NCBI RefSeq assembly: GCF_005217525.1
Contig: NZ_PNXQ01000012.1
Coordinates: 419,010 to 483,009, forward strand
Length of the DNA stretch: 64,000 nt
Reading direction: 5' to 3'
From: Paenibacillus terrae
Lineage (GTDB): Bacteria; Bacillota; Bacilli; Paenibacillales; Paenibacillaceae
Part shown: in pieces, positions 9,217 through 18,388 of the stretch
How positions within the stretch are numbered: position 1 is the first letter of the stretch
How the letters are laid out: the number at the start of each line of letters is the position of its first letter
Notes under the pieces: generated by a model
Database searches by the model: none
Told to the model about the DNA's origin: nothing
The model's input: only the letters and a program-made list of their open reading frames with translations
Translations under genes and position numbers: made by a program

Positions 9217-10596
9217 GTGCAAAACTTACAAACAATATCCGCACCTGTCCGAACACTATGGTCCACGGTCGTTCGCTTTGCCAAAAGCAAGGATAGCAGC
9301 TCGGCAGCAGTTAAAACGATGATATTCAGCATGCTGATTCTCGTCGTAAACATGCTGACTGGCGTGCTGACGGCCCGATTCCTGGGTCCTACCGGACGCG
9401 GGGAACAGACCGCGATGGTGAACTGGTCCCAATTTCTCGCCTTCTGCATGAGCTTCGGTGTCCCGTCCGCGTTGATTTACAATGCGAAAAGGAACCCGGA
9501 GGAAACAGGCAAGCTGTACGGCCTCGCCTTGCTACTGGCGACGATGTTCGGGGGCTTGGCGACACTTATCGGCGTGTTCCTGATTCCTTATTGGCTGCGC
9601 TCCTTTTCTTCATCGGTCATCCTGTTCGCTCAATGCTCCATGATGATGTGTCCGCTTATTGCGATCTCACAGATCAATAATGCATTGCTTCAGGTCCGGT
9701 CGGAATACAAGCAGTACAATTTGTTTCGGTATCTGGTGCCGCTGAGTACGCTGCTGGGTCTGGCGGTCCTGATCCTGACGGGTCAAATGAATCCGTACAC
9801 CTCAGCCCTGGCCTATTTGCTGCCAGGTTTGCCGATTTATATCGGTGTCACGATTCGAATGGTTCGGCTGTACAAACCGAAGGTGAAGAACAGCTGGACG
9901 CAATTCAAAAATCTCTTCACCTACGGTATGGGCTCATACGGCAACGATCTCATGGGGCAGGTTTCTACTTACATTGATCAGATCCTAATTGCGGGTCTGC
10001 TCAGACCGGCCGATCTCGGCTTATATGCGGTAGCGGTCAGCCTGGCCCGGATGGTGAATGTATTTTCAACCTCGATTATCGTCGTGCTCTTTCCCAAAGC
10101 CTCCGGGTTAAACAAGGAGGATGCGGTTGCAATAACATTCCGGGCATTTCGGGTGACTTCAACAGCAACGATTCTGGCTGCCATGATGCTGATGCTGATT
10201 GCTCCGTTCGTATTTACATTGCTATATGGTCAGGAGTTTAAACAAGCGCTTACGGTATTCCGGTTACTGGTGCTTGAGGTTGCTATCAGCGGAGGAACCA
10301 TGGTGCTGGCACAGCAATTCATGGCGCTGGGTAAGCCCAAGCTGGTTACCATCCTACAGGGTGTCGGATTGGCGCTCGTCATACCATTGCTGTCTATACT
10401 CGTTCCGAGATACGGCTTGACGGGTGCAGGGATAGCAATGCTGTCTTCGGGGATTCTACGGTTCGGTTTCATTTTATGTAATGTTAAATTCGTTCTGAAA
10501 ATGACAATTCCGAGACTGCTTATTTCCAAACAAGATATTCAATGGCTCCGATCAACGATGTCACACTACATCCGGAAAAAGCCAGTTAACGGTTAG
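9217..10596 (+). CDS. pepH: Polysaccharide flippase (Wzx/MATE-like)
   Basis: Lipid-linked repeat-unit flippase of the MOP superfamily; 459 aa with about twelve to fourteen membrane segments. The N-terminal GVLTARFLGPTGRGEQTAMVNW motif is typical of Wzx proteins. The frame opens inside pepG at 9178, but the GTG at 9217, just after the pepG stop and eight bases from AGAAGG, is the likely start. A second flippase, pepR, is at 27.9 kb. Confidence 0.88.
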   Translation: MQNLQTISAPVRTLWSTVVRFAKSKDSSSAAVKTMIFSMLILVVNMLTGVLTARFLGPTGRGEQTAMVNWSQFLAFCMSFGVPSALIYNAKRNPEETGKLYGLALLLATMFGGLATLIGVFLIPYWLRSFSSSVILFAQCSMMMCPLIAISQINNALLQVRSEYKQYNLFRYLVPLSTLLGLAVLILTGQMNPYTSALAYLLPGLPIYIGVTIRMVRLYKPKVKNSWTQFKNLFTYGMGSYGNDLMGQVSTYIDQILIAGLLRPADLGLYAVAVSLARMVNVFSTSIIVVLFPKASGLNKEDAVAITFRAFRVTSTATILAAMMLMLIAPFVFTLLYGQEFKQALTVFRLLVLEVAISGGTMVLAQQFMALGKPKLVTILQGVGLALVIPLLSILVPRYGLTGAGIAMLSSGILRFGFILCNVKFVLKMTIPRLLISKQDIQWLRSTMSHYIRKKPVNG

Positions 10597-10618
10597 ATAA
10601 AGAAGGAGGCACCCCCTA

Positions 10619-11458
10619 ATGAACCACATGTCTAGCGTTCCCGCGGACAACCGGATATCCGTAGTTATTATCGCTCAGGATGATGGTACTCGAATCACAG
10701 CCGCCATTAAATCCTGCCAGCCCTTTGCGGACGATATCGTCGTCATTGACGGAGGGAGCAAGGACAATACGATTCAGGTAGCTGAATCATTGGGCTGTCG
10801 GGTGTTTTCCAACCCATGGCCCGGTTATGCGAAGCAGCGCATGTTTGGTGTTGAAAAAGCCGAGTTTGATTGGATTTTCCTGATTGATACAGACGAGGTG
10901 GTAGATGCGGAGCTTCTTGGAAATTTGTTGAAGGTCAAGGAAACGCTCCATGATCCTGCCAAAGCATACTCTGTGTTTCGAATTGGTGATTTTTTGGGCA
11001 AATGGATGAACAAAGGCGAGCATTTGGTTCGTCTGTACAATCGGCGTATTTACGGCATTACGAATAGTCTTGTTCATGAAATGCCGGATGTAGCCTCTTC
11101 CCAGATCATTAAACTGGAGGGTGTGTTATGGCACTACGGCTTCCGCAGTATCAGTGATCATATGACCCGTTTTAACAAGTATACGGACCTCGAAGCAGAG
11201 ACGGCCTTTAACAAAGGCAGATCCTTTCGGATTTCCAGGCTGTTGTTGCGACCTCCAGCCCGCTTTGTGCAGAAGTATTTTGTCCAAGGCTTATACCGCA
11301 AGGGATTGGCAGGTTTTGCTGTAGCGGTCTTTTGGGTGATGTACGAGTTTCTGGTCTGCTTCAAGCATTATGAGCTGACGAAGCGGCGGAAAAAAATAGA
11401 GATTGTGGAAGACGGACAGACCGAGCAGAAAGGAGAAACCAGCTATGTCGTACAATAA
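10619..11458 (+). CDS. pepI: Family 2 glycosyltransferase (WaaE/KdtX-like)
   Basis: 279-aa GT2 enzyme. It shows ISVVIIAQDDGTRI at the N terminus, DDIVVIDGGSKDNT, and the DxD-type motif IDTDEVV near residue 90. HYGFRSISDHMTRFNKYTDLEA resembles the acceptor region of LPS-core WaaE-type transferases. AGGAGG at 10604-10609 supports the start. It overlaps the next gene by 14 bases. Confidence 0.87.
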   Translation: MNHMSSVPADNRISVVIIAQDDGTRITAAIKSCQPFADDIVVIDGGSKDNTIQVAESLGCRVFSNPWPGYAKQRMFGVEKAEFDWIFLIDTDEVVDAELLGNLLKVKETLHDPAKAYSVFRIGDFLGKWMNKGEHLVRLYNRRIYGITNSLVHEMPDVASSQIIKLEGVLWHYGFRSISDHMTRFNKYTDLEAETAFNKGRSFRISRLLLRPPARFVQKYFVQGLYRKGLAGFAVAVFWVMYEFLVCFKHYELTKRRKKIEIVEDGQTEQKGETSYVVQ

Positions 11459-12632
11459 CGGTTTTCGCATTGCAGCAACAGGGCTTAGCTGGCCGTCCCT
11501 GCAGCCCGGCGGATTAAACACGTACTTCAAATCCATCTGTGAGCAACTGGCAGAGCAAAATACGCTGGATGCTTTAATCTGTAGCGATGAGAAGCCGCAA
11601 GTACCTGAAAATATCCGAATTCATTCGATTGGCAGCAAGCAGCAATCCATCTGGAAGCGTCGAGAGCTGATGCAAAAATATGCAGCAACGCTGTTCGACA
11701 AGCAGCCGATAGATGTGCTGTACTCCCATTTTGCCCCCTATGGTGTCGGACCGGCGCTGGAGGCGAAAAAACGGGGAATTCCGGTAGTCACCACCTTCCA
11801 CGGCCCATGGACGGAGGAAATGAAAATTGAAGGGCAAGGCCTCAAGCATCTGCTGAAAACAACGTTGGCCAAATCCATTGAAATGAAGGCATATGGCCTG
11901 GCGGACAAATTTGTAGTGCTGAGTGAAACCTTTCGGGATATTCTGCATGAGCATTATAAGGTTCCACTCAGCAAAATCCATATCATTCCCGGTGCAGCCA
12001 ATATAGAGAGGTTCCATCCGGCAGAGGATCGGGGGACGGTGCGGGAACGGCTGAATTTGCCACAGAATGCGACGATTGTGCTGACCGTCCGTCGTCTTGT
12101 TAACCGAATGGGACTGTTGCAACTGCTGGAAGCATGGCGGCGGGTAATTGAGCGTCATCCTGATCATCTACTGCTGATTGGAGGGAAGGGACCTCTGATG
12201 GAGGAACTGGCTTCCAAGGTGGCAGAATACAATCTTCATAATCATGTGAGATTGCTTGGATATGTATCGGATGAGGAACTTCCCCTGTATCATCAGGCAT
12301 CGAATATGTTCGTTGTGCCGACACAGGCACTGGAGGGCTTCGGCCTGATTACGGTGGAAGCGATGGCCTCGGGGGTTCCGGTGATGGCGACTCCTGTAGG
12401 CGGCAACAGGGAAATTTTAAGTGGATTCCGTCCGGAGCTGTTGTTCCGGGGAACGGACAGCGAAGCCATTGCGGAAGGACTGCTGCGTGTGCTGGATAAC
12501 CGCGAAGCCCTTCCCAACGCACGGGAATGCAGGGACCATGTCCTGAGCAAATATACGTGGGGACATGTGGTGGAGCAGGTGGAAGATGTGTTCCGGCAGG
12601 TCCTTGACAGAAAGGCGGCTGCAAAATGCTGA
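11445..12632 (+). CDS. pepJ: Family 4 glycosyltransferase
   Basis: 395-aa GT-B glycosyltransferase. The acceptor half begins SWPSLQPGGLNTYFKSI. The donor half has LTVRRLVNRMGLLQLLEAW, LLIGGKGPL and the nucleotide-sugar binding E-x7-E motif EGFGLITVEAMASGVPVMATPVGG. The ATG at 11445 follows AAGGAG and overlaps pepI, so upstream codons of the open frame are not coding. It is coupled to pepK by a seven-base overlap. Confidence 0.9.
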   Translation: MSYNNGFRIAATGLSWPSLQPGGLNTYFKSICEQLAEQNTLDALICSDEKPQVPENIRIHSIGSKQQSIWKRRELMQKYAATLFDKQPIDVLYSHFAPYGVGPALEAKKRGIPVVTTFHGPWTEEMKIEGQGLKHLLKTTLAKSIEMKAYGLADKFVVLSETFRDILHEHYKVPLSKIHIIPGAANIERFHPAEDRGTVRERLNLPQNATIVLTVRRLVNRMGLLQLLEAWRRVIERHPDHLLLIGGKGPLMEELASKVAEYNLHNHVRLLGYVSDEELPLYHQASNMFVVPTQALEGFGLITVEAMASGVPVMATPVGGNREILSGFRPELLFRGTDSEAIAEGLLRVLDNREALPNARECRDHVLSKYTWGHVVEQVEDVFRQVLDRKAAAKC

Positions 12633-13774
12633 GAATAGCTTATATTGACCACACGGCAAGATGGAGCGGCGGCGAAGTCGCGTTGTATAACATACTGACG
12701 AACGTCGGGGAACATATCGATCCGCTGGTGATTTTGGCGGAGGAAGGCGATTTGGCAGATCGTCTTCGGCAGCGCAACATTGATGTACGTATCGTTCCGC
12801 TGGATGATTCCATTCGCAATCGGGGACGGAATGCCGTCAATCTGGGTGCGCCTGCGGCAGCCTACCGACTGTTGGCTTATGGGAAAAAGCTTGCGCCTTT
12901 GCTGCGCGAGGAAAAGGTCGTGTGTGTTCACACGAACTCACTCAAGTCGGCGTTCTACGGCGCGGTAGCCGCGAAGTCAGCGAAGGTGCCGTTGATCTGG
13001 CATATCCGTGACCATATCGGCCCACCGTACCTGAAGCCGATTGTGGCCAAAGGCATTCGGCTGATGTCCCGCTTTTTGCCTAACGGCGTCATTGCCAATT
13101 CCAAGTCCACGCTGAGTGCGCTGGAGCTGCCCCCGGACAAAAAGACGCTCGTCGTCTACTCGGCATTTGCCAAAGCGATTACGGCCCGTGATGCGACTGC
13201 AAATTCACGTGACGATGACTCGTTTAACGTCGTATTGGTCGGCAGACTGGCAGAGTGGAAGGGACAGCACATTTTACTGGAAGCTGCTCGCTCTTTTTTA
13301 CCAGATAAGCGTGTGAAATTTTGGCTGGCTGGAGATGCGCTGTTCGGCGAAGAGGAATACAAACGCCGTCTGGAATCCACGATGCGCGAATACGGATTAG
13401 ACAACGTTAACTTACTTGGACACGTCGATGACATTCAGGGCTTGATGCAGCGCTGTGATCTGCTCATTCACACCTCCATTACACCGGAGCCGTTCGGGCA
13501 GGTCATTATTGAGGGCATGGCTGCAGGTCTGCCAGTGATTGCTTCGAATGAGGGTGGACCCAAGGAAACCGTTGTACCGAACGAAACCGGGCTGCTTATT
13601 GAACCGGGTGATCCGGCCAAGCTGGAAGAAGCCATCCGCTGGATGCTGGAGCATCCGCAGGAACGTCAGCACATGGGCGATAAAGGGATGGAACGGGTCA
13701 GGAAACATTTTGTTATCGAGAACACCGTTAAGGATATAGTTCATTACTATAAGGGTTTGTTGGCAGGAGTCTGA
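12626..13774 (+). CDS. pepK: Family 4 glycosyltransferase
   Basis: 382-aa GT-B enzyme. It has an N-terminal IDHTARWSGGEVALYNI, the donor-site stretch VVLVGRLAEWKGQHILLEA and the E-x7-E motif in EPFGQVIIEGMAAGLPVIASNEGGP, all typical of retaining GT4 transferases. The gene overlaps pepJ by seven bases. Substrates are not evident. Confidence 0.9.
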   Translation: MLRIAYIDHTARWSGGEVALYNILTNVGEHIDPLVILAEEGDLADRLRQRNIDVRIVPLDDSIRNRGRNAVNLGAPAAAYRLLAYGKKLAPLLREEKVVCVHTNSLKSAFYGAVAAKSAKVPLIWHIRDHIGPPYLKPIVAKGIRLMSRFLPNGVIANSKSTLSALELPPDKKTLVVYSAFAKAITARDATANSRDDDSFNVVLVGRLAEWKGQHILLEAARSFLPDKRVKFWLAGDALFGEEEYKRRLESTMREYGLDNVNLLGHVDDIQGLMQRCDLLIHTSITPEPFGQVIIEGMAAGLPVIASNEGGPKETVVPNETGLLIEPGDPAKLEEAIRWMLEHPQERQHMGDKGMERVRKHFVIENTVKDIVHYYKGLLAGV

Positions 13775-13802
13775 CCGACATTCGCGTTAAAGGATGATTC
13801 AG

Positions 13803-14903
13803 ATGAAAATAGCGATAGCACACGATTACTTAATCCAAATGGGCGGAGCGGAAAGGGTGGTAGAGGTATTCCACGATATGTATCCGAAGGCTCCAATCTT
13901 CACAACGGTGTTCAGCGACGACCGCCTGTCGAACAACTTGAAGGATGCAGATATTAGAGCCACCTGGCTACAGCACATCCCGGGAGTGAAGGCCAATTTC
14001 AAAGGAGTGCTGCCGCTGTACCCCATTGCTATCCGTGATTTTGATTTTAGGGATTTCGACATTGTTTTAAGCTCCAGCAGCGCATTTATGAAAAGCATCC
14101 AGGTACCTAAGCATACGTTTCACATTTGTTATTGTCACACACCGATGCGGTTTGCCTGGGATTACGATACATATATGGCCCGGCAGTCCAAATCCAACCT
14201 GCTCAAAAGCATGCTAAAGCTGTACATGAATCGGTTGAAAACATGGGATGCCAAAACTTCTCGCAATGTAAACCAATTTGTCGCCAACTCTTCGGTCGTC
14301 CAACGGAGAATTCTGCACTATTACCAACGGGAGTCGGATGTCATTTTCCCTCCTGTTAATACATCCCGTTTCCAACGTGCTACAAGCATTGGTGACTATT
14401 ACCTGATCGTATCCCGGTTAGTGTCCTACAAGCGCGTTGACCTGGCGATTGAAGCATTCAAGCGCAATGGTCTCAAGCTGCGCATTGTCGGTGAAGGACC
14501 GGATCGTAAAAGACTGGAGGGCATGGCCTCCCCGAATATTGAGTTTCTTGGCAGACTTGAAGACGAAGAGGTCAACAAGCTGATGGCAGAATGCCGGGCG
14601 CTCGTTTTTCCGGGGGAGGAGGACTTCGGTATCACGCCTCTGGAGGCGAATGCGGCTGGACGGCCTGTTATCGCTTATCAGGGCGGGGGAGCGCTGGATA
14701 CCATTGTTCCTCATGTGAATGGTGTATTTTTCCGCAGACATCAGGTAAAGGATGTGCTGGAGGCGGTCGCCAAGGTCGAGCAGCATGCATGGGATGTGGA
14801 CGGTATCATTAGCCATGCACGCAAATTTGATGAAGATACGTTCAAGGATCATTTCAAAAAGTATGTAGAGCAAGCCTATGTGAACTTTCTAAAAGGAGGA
14901 TGA
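13803..14903 (+). CDS. pepL: Family 4 glycosyltransferase (WbaZ-like)
   Basis: 366-aa GT4 enzyme resembling mannosyl/rhamnosyl transferases of the WbaZ type. It shows HDYLIQMGGAERVVEVFHDM, FHICYCHTPMRFAWD, YLIVSRLVSYKRVDLAIEAF and the donor motif FPGEEDFGITPLEANAAGRP. The ATG at 13803 lies eight bases from AAAGGA (13789-13794). The ATG at 13794 overlaps that site and is rejected. The WbaZ resemblance and manC nearby hint at GDP-mannose as donor, which is inference. Confidence 0.88.
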   Translation: MKIAIAHDYLIQMGGAERVVEVFHDMYPKAPIFTTVFSDDRLSNNLKDADIRATWLQHIPGVKANFKGVLPLYPIAIRDFDFRDFDIVLSSSSAFMKSIQVPKHTFHICYCHTPMRFAWDYDTYMARQSKSNLLKSMLKLYMNRLKTWDAKTSRNVNQFVANSSVVQRRILHYYQRESDVIFPPVNTSRFQRATSIGDYYLIVSRLVSYKRVDLAIEAFKRNGLKLRIVGEGPDRKRLEGMASPNIEFLGRLEDEEVNKLMAECRALVFPGEEDFGITPLEANAAGRPVIAYQGGGALDTIVPHVNGVFFRRHQVKDVLEAVAKVEQHAWDVDGIISHARKFDEDTFKDHFKKYVEQAYVNFLKGG

Positions 14904-14908
14904 ACGGA

Positions 14909-16237
14909 ATGAAGCTGGCTGTAATCGGTACTGGATACGTTGGGCTCGTCTCGGGCGTGTGTTTTGCACATAAAGGTAATGAGGTGATTTGTGTCGATCT
15001 GGAGCAGCACAAAATTGATATGCTGAACCGGGCTGAATCTCCTATTTATGAACCTGGCATAGAGGAATTGATCGCGTTAAATATGGAAGCGGGTCGTTTG
15101 GAGTTTACTTCGGATTTGGCCGACGCGGTTCGCCGCTCGGATATCGTTATTTTGGCGGTGGGTACGCCGTCTCTAGCTAACGGTGAAGCGAATTTGTCCT
15201 ACATTGAGCAGGCGGCTGCTGATGTCGGGAAGGCCATGAACGGGTATAAAATTATTATGACCAAGAGCACGGTGCCTGTCGGAACGAACGAAAAGATCAA
15301 GGACGTGCTGGCTCATCATACGAGTTTGTCCTTCGATATTGTATCCGCTCCGGAATTTTTGAGAGAAGGCTCTGCTATCAATGATACACTCCTTCCAGAC
15401 CGAATCATTATCGGCTTGGACAACACGGGGCTGCGTGAAACGATGGTTACGCTGCACCAGGTGTTCACGGATAAAATTTATGTGACGGATATCCGCAGTG
15501 CCGAGATGATCAAATACGCGTCCAACGCATTTCTGGCGACCAAAATTTCGTTTATCAACGAAATCGCCAATATTTGCGAAAAGGTAGGCGCGGATGTTAC
15601 CTGTGTGGCTGACGGCATGGGGATGGACAAACGAATCGGGTCCTCTTTCCTGCAAGCAGGGATTGGGTACGGTGGCTCTTGCTTCCCGAAAGACACGAAT
15701 GCGCTCATCCAAATTGCGGGTAATGTGGATTATGAATTTAAGCTGTTAAAATCGGTGGTCGAGGTGAACACGGACCAGCGTTTCATGATCGTATCCAAGC
15801 TGCGCGAATCGCTGGGTCAGCTACGCGGCGTGCCGATTGGCATTTGGGGCTTGGCCTTCAAGCCGAATACAGACGATATCCGCGAGGCTCCGGCACTGGA
15901 AATCGTAGAAACGCTGATTCAGGCAGGTGCTATTGTGAAGCTGTATGATCCGATTGCAATGGAAAAATTCAAGGAGCGCGTGAATCATCCGAATATTGTA
16001 TGGTGCGCATCCCCGCAGCAAGCTGCCGAAGGAAGCGACGCGGTCTGCCTGCTGACCGATTGGGAAGAGTTCAAAAATGTAAATCTCGTACAATTGTCTT
16101 CCATTCTGCACAAGCCAGTCCTGATTGACGGTCGTAACGTATTTACGGAGGAGCAGATTCAAGGCTCCGGGCTGGAATACTATTCCGTGGGTCGTCCGCG
16201 GATGAGTGGGTGGAATCGGGATAAGGTGGAAGCTTAA
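14909..16237 (+). CDS. ugdH1: UDP-glucose 6-dehydrogenase (first copy)
   Basis: Oxidises UDP-glucose to UDP-glucuronate with two NAD+, giving the acidic sugar of the polymer. The N-terminal NAD site is AVIGTGYVGLVSGVCFA. The catalytic Cys is in GYGGSCFPKDTNAL, and the conserved Lys region is ASNAFLATKISFINEIANI. Length is 442 aa. The ATG at 14909 is nine bases from AAAGGAGG; the ATG at 14900 overlaps that site. It is closely related to the second copy at 34.6 kb. It may be the end of this transcript, because a 518-base repeat-rich gap follows. Confidence 0.95.
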   Translation: MKLAVIGTGYVGLVSGVCFAHKGNEVICVDLEQHKIDMLNRAESPIYEPGIEELIALNMEAGRLEFTSDLADAVRRSDIVILAVGTPSLANGEANLSYIEQAAADVGKAMNGYKIIMTKSTVPVGTNEKIKDVLAHHTSLSFDIVSAPEFLREGSAINDTLLPDRIIIGLDNTGLRETMVTLHQVFTDKIYVTDIRSAEMIKYASNAFLATKISFINEIANICEKVGADVTCVADGMGMDKRIGSSFLQAGIGYGGSCFPKDTNALIQIAGNVDYEFKLLKSVVEVNTDQRFMIVSKLRESLGQLRGVPIGIWGLAFKPNTDDIREAPALEIVETLIQAGAIVKLYDPIAMEKFKERVNHPNIVWCASPQQAAEGSDAVCLLTDWEEFKNVNLVQLSSILHKPVLIDGRNVFTEEQIQGSGLEYYSVGRPRMSGWNRDKVEA

Positions 16238-16290
16238 AAAGTGGAACATTAAAAAGTGACTGTGGTGGTGTTGGAGGCGCTACGCGTGCA

Positions 16291-16396
16291 GATTGTTCTT
16301 CCGATTGCTGTTACCCCCGGATTTTCTTGATTGTATAAAACATTCAAAGGTTAAAATCCGGGGATAAAGGCAAACGCTGACGCTTCTTCAGAACAA
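16291..16396 (+). repeat. Hairpin repeat copy R1
   Basis: Left flank GATTGTTCTTCCGATTGCTG, then an 11-base perfect stem (CCCCGGATTTT at 16315-16325 with AAAATCCGGGG at 16353-16363) around a loop containing TATAAAACATTC, then right flank CAAACGCTGACGCTTCTTCA. The same order of flank, stem, loop and flank occurs in R4 and, with a different loop, in R3. Confidence 0.75.
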
Positions 16397-16638
16397 TTCT
16401 GCCCGCTCCGCTGCTTTTACCGCATGGAGTCACGATTTTTAACCTCCCACCTTATGGGGGGAGGTAGGAAGAGCAGATCCGAAGGAGCGGCTCAGTGAAG
16501 CCGCTCCTTCGGATCAAAGCGCCATGCGCCGGGCGCGCGAGCGTCTTTACAGGCTGACCGGACATGAATCGTCCGGTCGTGCCTTTTGCAATAAACGGTA
16601 TGATCGGCATGATGCATTTTTGAGTAGCGCAGGGATGG

Positions 16639-16678
16639 ATTTGAAGCTGGAGTAGCAACAGCGATCGTAAGATCAAAT
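16639..16678 (-). repeat. Hairpin repeat copy R2 (internally deleted)
   Basis: In reverse orientation it reads ATTTGATCTTACGATCGCTG, then a short spacer, then TTCAAAT. The outer flank and the inverted ATTTGA/TCAAAT ends are kept, but the central stem-loop and most of the right flank are missing. Confidence 0.65.
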
Positions 16679-16755
16679 CCATACCGTAGCGGGCTCGGGC
16701 TACTCAACTTTGCCCCATCCGATCACCCATACATTTAGAGAGGAAGTGGAGAGTT

Positions 16756-18132
16756 ATGAAGCTCGTACTTTTGTCTGGTGGTTCCGGTAAGAGATTATGG
16801 CCTTTGTCCAACGATTCCCGTTCCAAACAATTTTTGAAGGTGCTGGAGAGTCCAGAGGGTAATTCGGAATCTATGGTGCAGCGGGTGTGGAGACAACTGG
16901 GGGATAACGGCTTGTCCGAATCCTCGTTTATTGCAACAGGGAGAGCGCAGGTTGAAATGATTCAGAGTCAGGCTGGGCAGGATACGCGCATCATTGTTGA
17001 GCCGGAGCGAAGAGATACCTTTCCTGCCATTGCGCTGACAGCGACTTATCTATATTCCATCGTTGGAGTTTCGCCCGATGAAATCGTTGCTATATTGCCG
17101 GTAGATCCCTATGTAGAGGATGCTTTCTTTGCTACAGTCGCCCAGTTGGAACATACTCTTCAGGAGAGTGAAGGCAAGCTTGCACTAATCGGGGTTGTCC
17201 CATCCTATCCTTCTGAGAAATATGGTTACATTATACCGAAAAATGATGCCACACAAGGTAGCACAGGCTACCGCGAAGTGAGCCATTTTCAAGAGAAACC
17301 CGACCGGGAGCAGGCGGAGCGTCTGATGGAACGCAATGCTCTATGGAACTGCGGGGTTTTTGCATTCAAATTGGGTTACTTGCTCGATATCTTGGCATCC
17401 AAAGGTTTGCCGCTGAACTATGAAGAAATGCAAAAGCAATATTCTTCTCTGGAAAAAATCAGCTTTGACTATGAGGTAGTCGAGAAGGAGCAGGACATCG
17501 TTGTTCTTCCGTATGATGGATTCTGGAAGGATTTAGGTACTTGGAACACCTTAACGGAAGAAATGTCACATCAGCAAGTGGGCAGAGGCGTAGTCACGGA
17601 GGATTGCGTCAATACGAGCCTTATCAACGAACTGGATATCCCCGTGGCAATCATTGGAACGAATGATCTGATCGTAGCTGCCAGCCCGGATGGCATCCTT
17701 GTGACCAATAAGGCGGAAAGTCCGCGCATCAAGGAAGTGCTCAAGGCTCATAATCAGCGTCCAATGTACGAAGAGCGCCGTTGGGGGCATTATCGAGTAG
17801 TGGATTATGTGAAGTATGACGAGGGCAACGAGGTATTGACCAAGCGAATCCGTGTGCTGCAAGGCAAAAATATCAGCTACCAGCTTCATTTCAAACGGAG
17901 TGAAATTTGGACCATTATTAGCGGTGAAGCGGAAATTATTTTGAATGAAAAGCTGCATAAGGTGAAGGCTGGTGATGTGGTTCGCATTCCAGAAGGGACG
18001 AAGCATAGTATTTTAGCCGTGACTGATGTGGAATTGATCGAGGTACAGACAGGTTCTGAGTTGATCGAAGAGGATATTGTCCGTTTTTGCATGGATTGGG
18101 ATGAAATTTCCCGTCACAAGTTTATTTCATAA
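16756..18132 (+). CDS. manC: Mannose-1-phosphate guanylyltransferase / mannose-6-phosphate isomerase
   Basis: Supplies GDP-mannose for mannosylation and, through Gmd and Fcl, GDP-fucose. The 458-aa protein has the N-terminal pyrophosphorylase signature LSGGSGKRLWPLSNDSRSKQ and the FQEKPD loop. The last ~110 residues form a cupin domain (GHYRVVDYV, YQLHFKRSEIW, VRIPEGTKHSI), as in type II bifunctional enzymes. It is the first gene after gap A, so probably has its own promoter; the ribosome binding site is GGAG before the ATG. Confidence 0.93.
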   Translation: MKLVLLSGGSGKRLWPLSNDSRSKQFLKVLESPEGNSESMVQRVWRQLGDNGLSESSFIATGRAQVEMIQSQAGQDTRIIVEPERRDTFPAIALTATYLYSIVGVSPDEIVAILPVDPYVEDAFFATVAQLEHTLQESEGKLALIGVVPSYPSEKYGYIIPKNDATQGSTGYREVSHFQEKPDREQAERLMERNALWNCGVFAFKLGYLLDILASKGLPLNYEEMQKQYSSLEKISFDYEVVEKEQDIVVLPYDGFWKDLGTWNTLTEEMSHQQVGRGVVTEDCVNTSLINELDIPVAIIGTNDLIVAASPDGILVTNKAESPRIKEVLKAHNQRPMYEERRWGHYRVVDYVKYDEGNEVLTKRIRVLQGKNISYQLHFKRSEIWTIISGEAEIILNEKLHKVKAGDVVRIPEGTKHSILAVTDVELIEVQTGSELIEEDIVRFCMDWDEISRHKFIS

Positions 18133-18194
18133 ATATTTTGCAAAATCCTGAAAGATGAAAAAAAGACTCATTTATGAAGTTATTTAGCTCAAAC

Positions 18195-18201
18195 TGTCGA
18201 A
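18195..18201 (+). promoter_or_regulatory. Possible Spo0A box upstream of pepM
   Basis: TGTCGAA is an exact match to the known Spo0A binding heptamer. It lies about 45 bases upstream of the sigma-D-like promoter elements. A heptamer can occur by chance. Confidence 0.35.
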
Positions 18202-18239
18202 AATACACGAAAATCTGTAAATTCATAAACATGACCTAT

Positions 18240-18266
18240 TAAATTTTGGTAAAAAAAAGTCGATAC
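18240..18266 (+). promoter_or_regulatory. Sigma-D-like promoter for pepM
   Basis: TAAA at 18240-18243 is followed after 15 bases by GTCGATAC at 18259-18266. This matches the motility sigma factor consensus (TAAA, 14-16 bases, GCCGATAT) at ten of twelve positions. The riboswitch begins about 25 bases downstream, so the predicted transcript would carry the whole aptamer. Confidence 0.5.
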
Positions 18267-18290
18267 TTAGGGTAAGAAGGAATCCAAACT

Positions 18291-18381
18291 CCTTCCACGA
18301 TAAACGCAGCCCTGTTGAAAGGCAGGTACGCAAAGCTAAAGGGCCTTCCGTGAGGATGGCAGCCTGGCTACCGAAAGGAAG
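18291..18381 (+). ncRNA. Cyclic di-GMP-I (GEMM) riboswitch
   Basis: The region has GEMM-I core elements: a GAAA tetraloop after CCTGTT (18311-18320), the conserved ACGCAAAGCT at 18328-18337, GGGCC, then GATGGCAGCCTGGCTACCGA near the 3' end. The closing P1 stem appears to pair CTTCC (18292-18296) with GGAAG (18377-18381). GGAAG is part of the ribosome binding site of pepM, whose GTG start is at 18389. Ligand binding would stabilise P1 and hide that site, so an OFF switch at translation is the simplest reading. No transcription terminator lies between aptamer and gene. The segment equivalent to the ligand-contacting 5' strand (AAACGCAGCC) is slightly unusual. Confidence 0.82.
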
Positions 18382-18388
18382 AGCGAGA

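Larger units (their letters stand above)
16238..16755. repeat. Repeat-rich, hairpin-rich gap A
   Basis: No credible gene. It holds two inverted copies of an imperfect repeat family that also brackets the gap at 30.5-31.1 kb, with further hairpins between them. One is a perfect 17-base stem (GATCCGAAGGAGCGGCT at 16476-16492, partner at 16499-16515) without a following T run. Another is an eight-base stem (GACCGGAC/GTCCGGTC, near 16556-16578). A pyrimidine/purine stem near 16442-16466 (CCTCCC...GGGAGG) has a counterpart in gap B. The manC promoter must be near the right end. Confidence 0.75.

Noticed and set aside
16476..16515. The perfect 17-base hairpin as a rho-independent terminator
   Set aside because: No T run follows on either strand; it reads more like part of the repeat cassette.
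18291..18381. The riboswitch as a cGAMP-type (GEMM-Ib) variant
   Set aside because: The 5' ligand-contacting strand is slightly unusual, but I cannot place the discriminating base without a covariance alignment, so the standard c-di-GMP-I call is kept.
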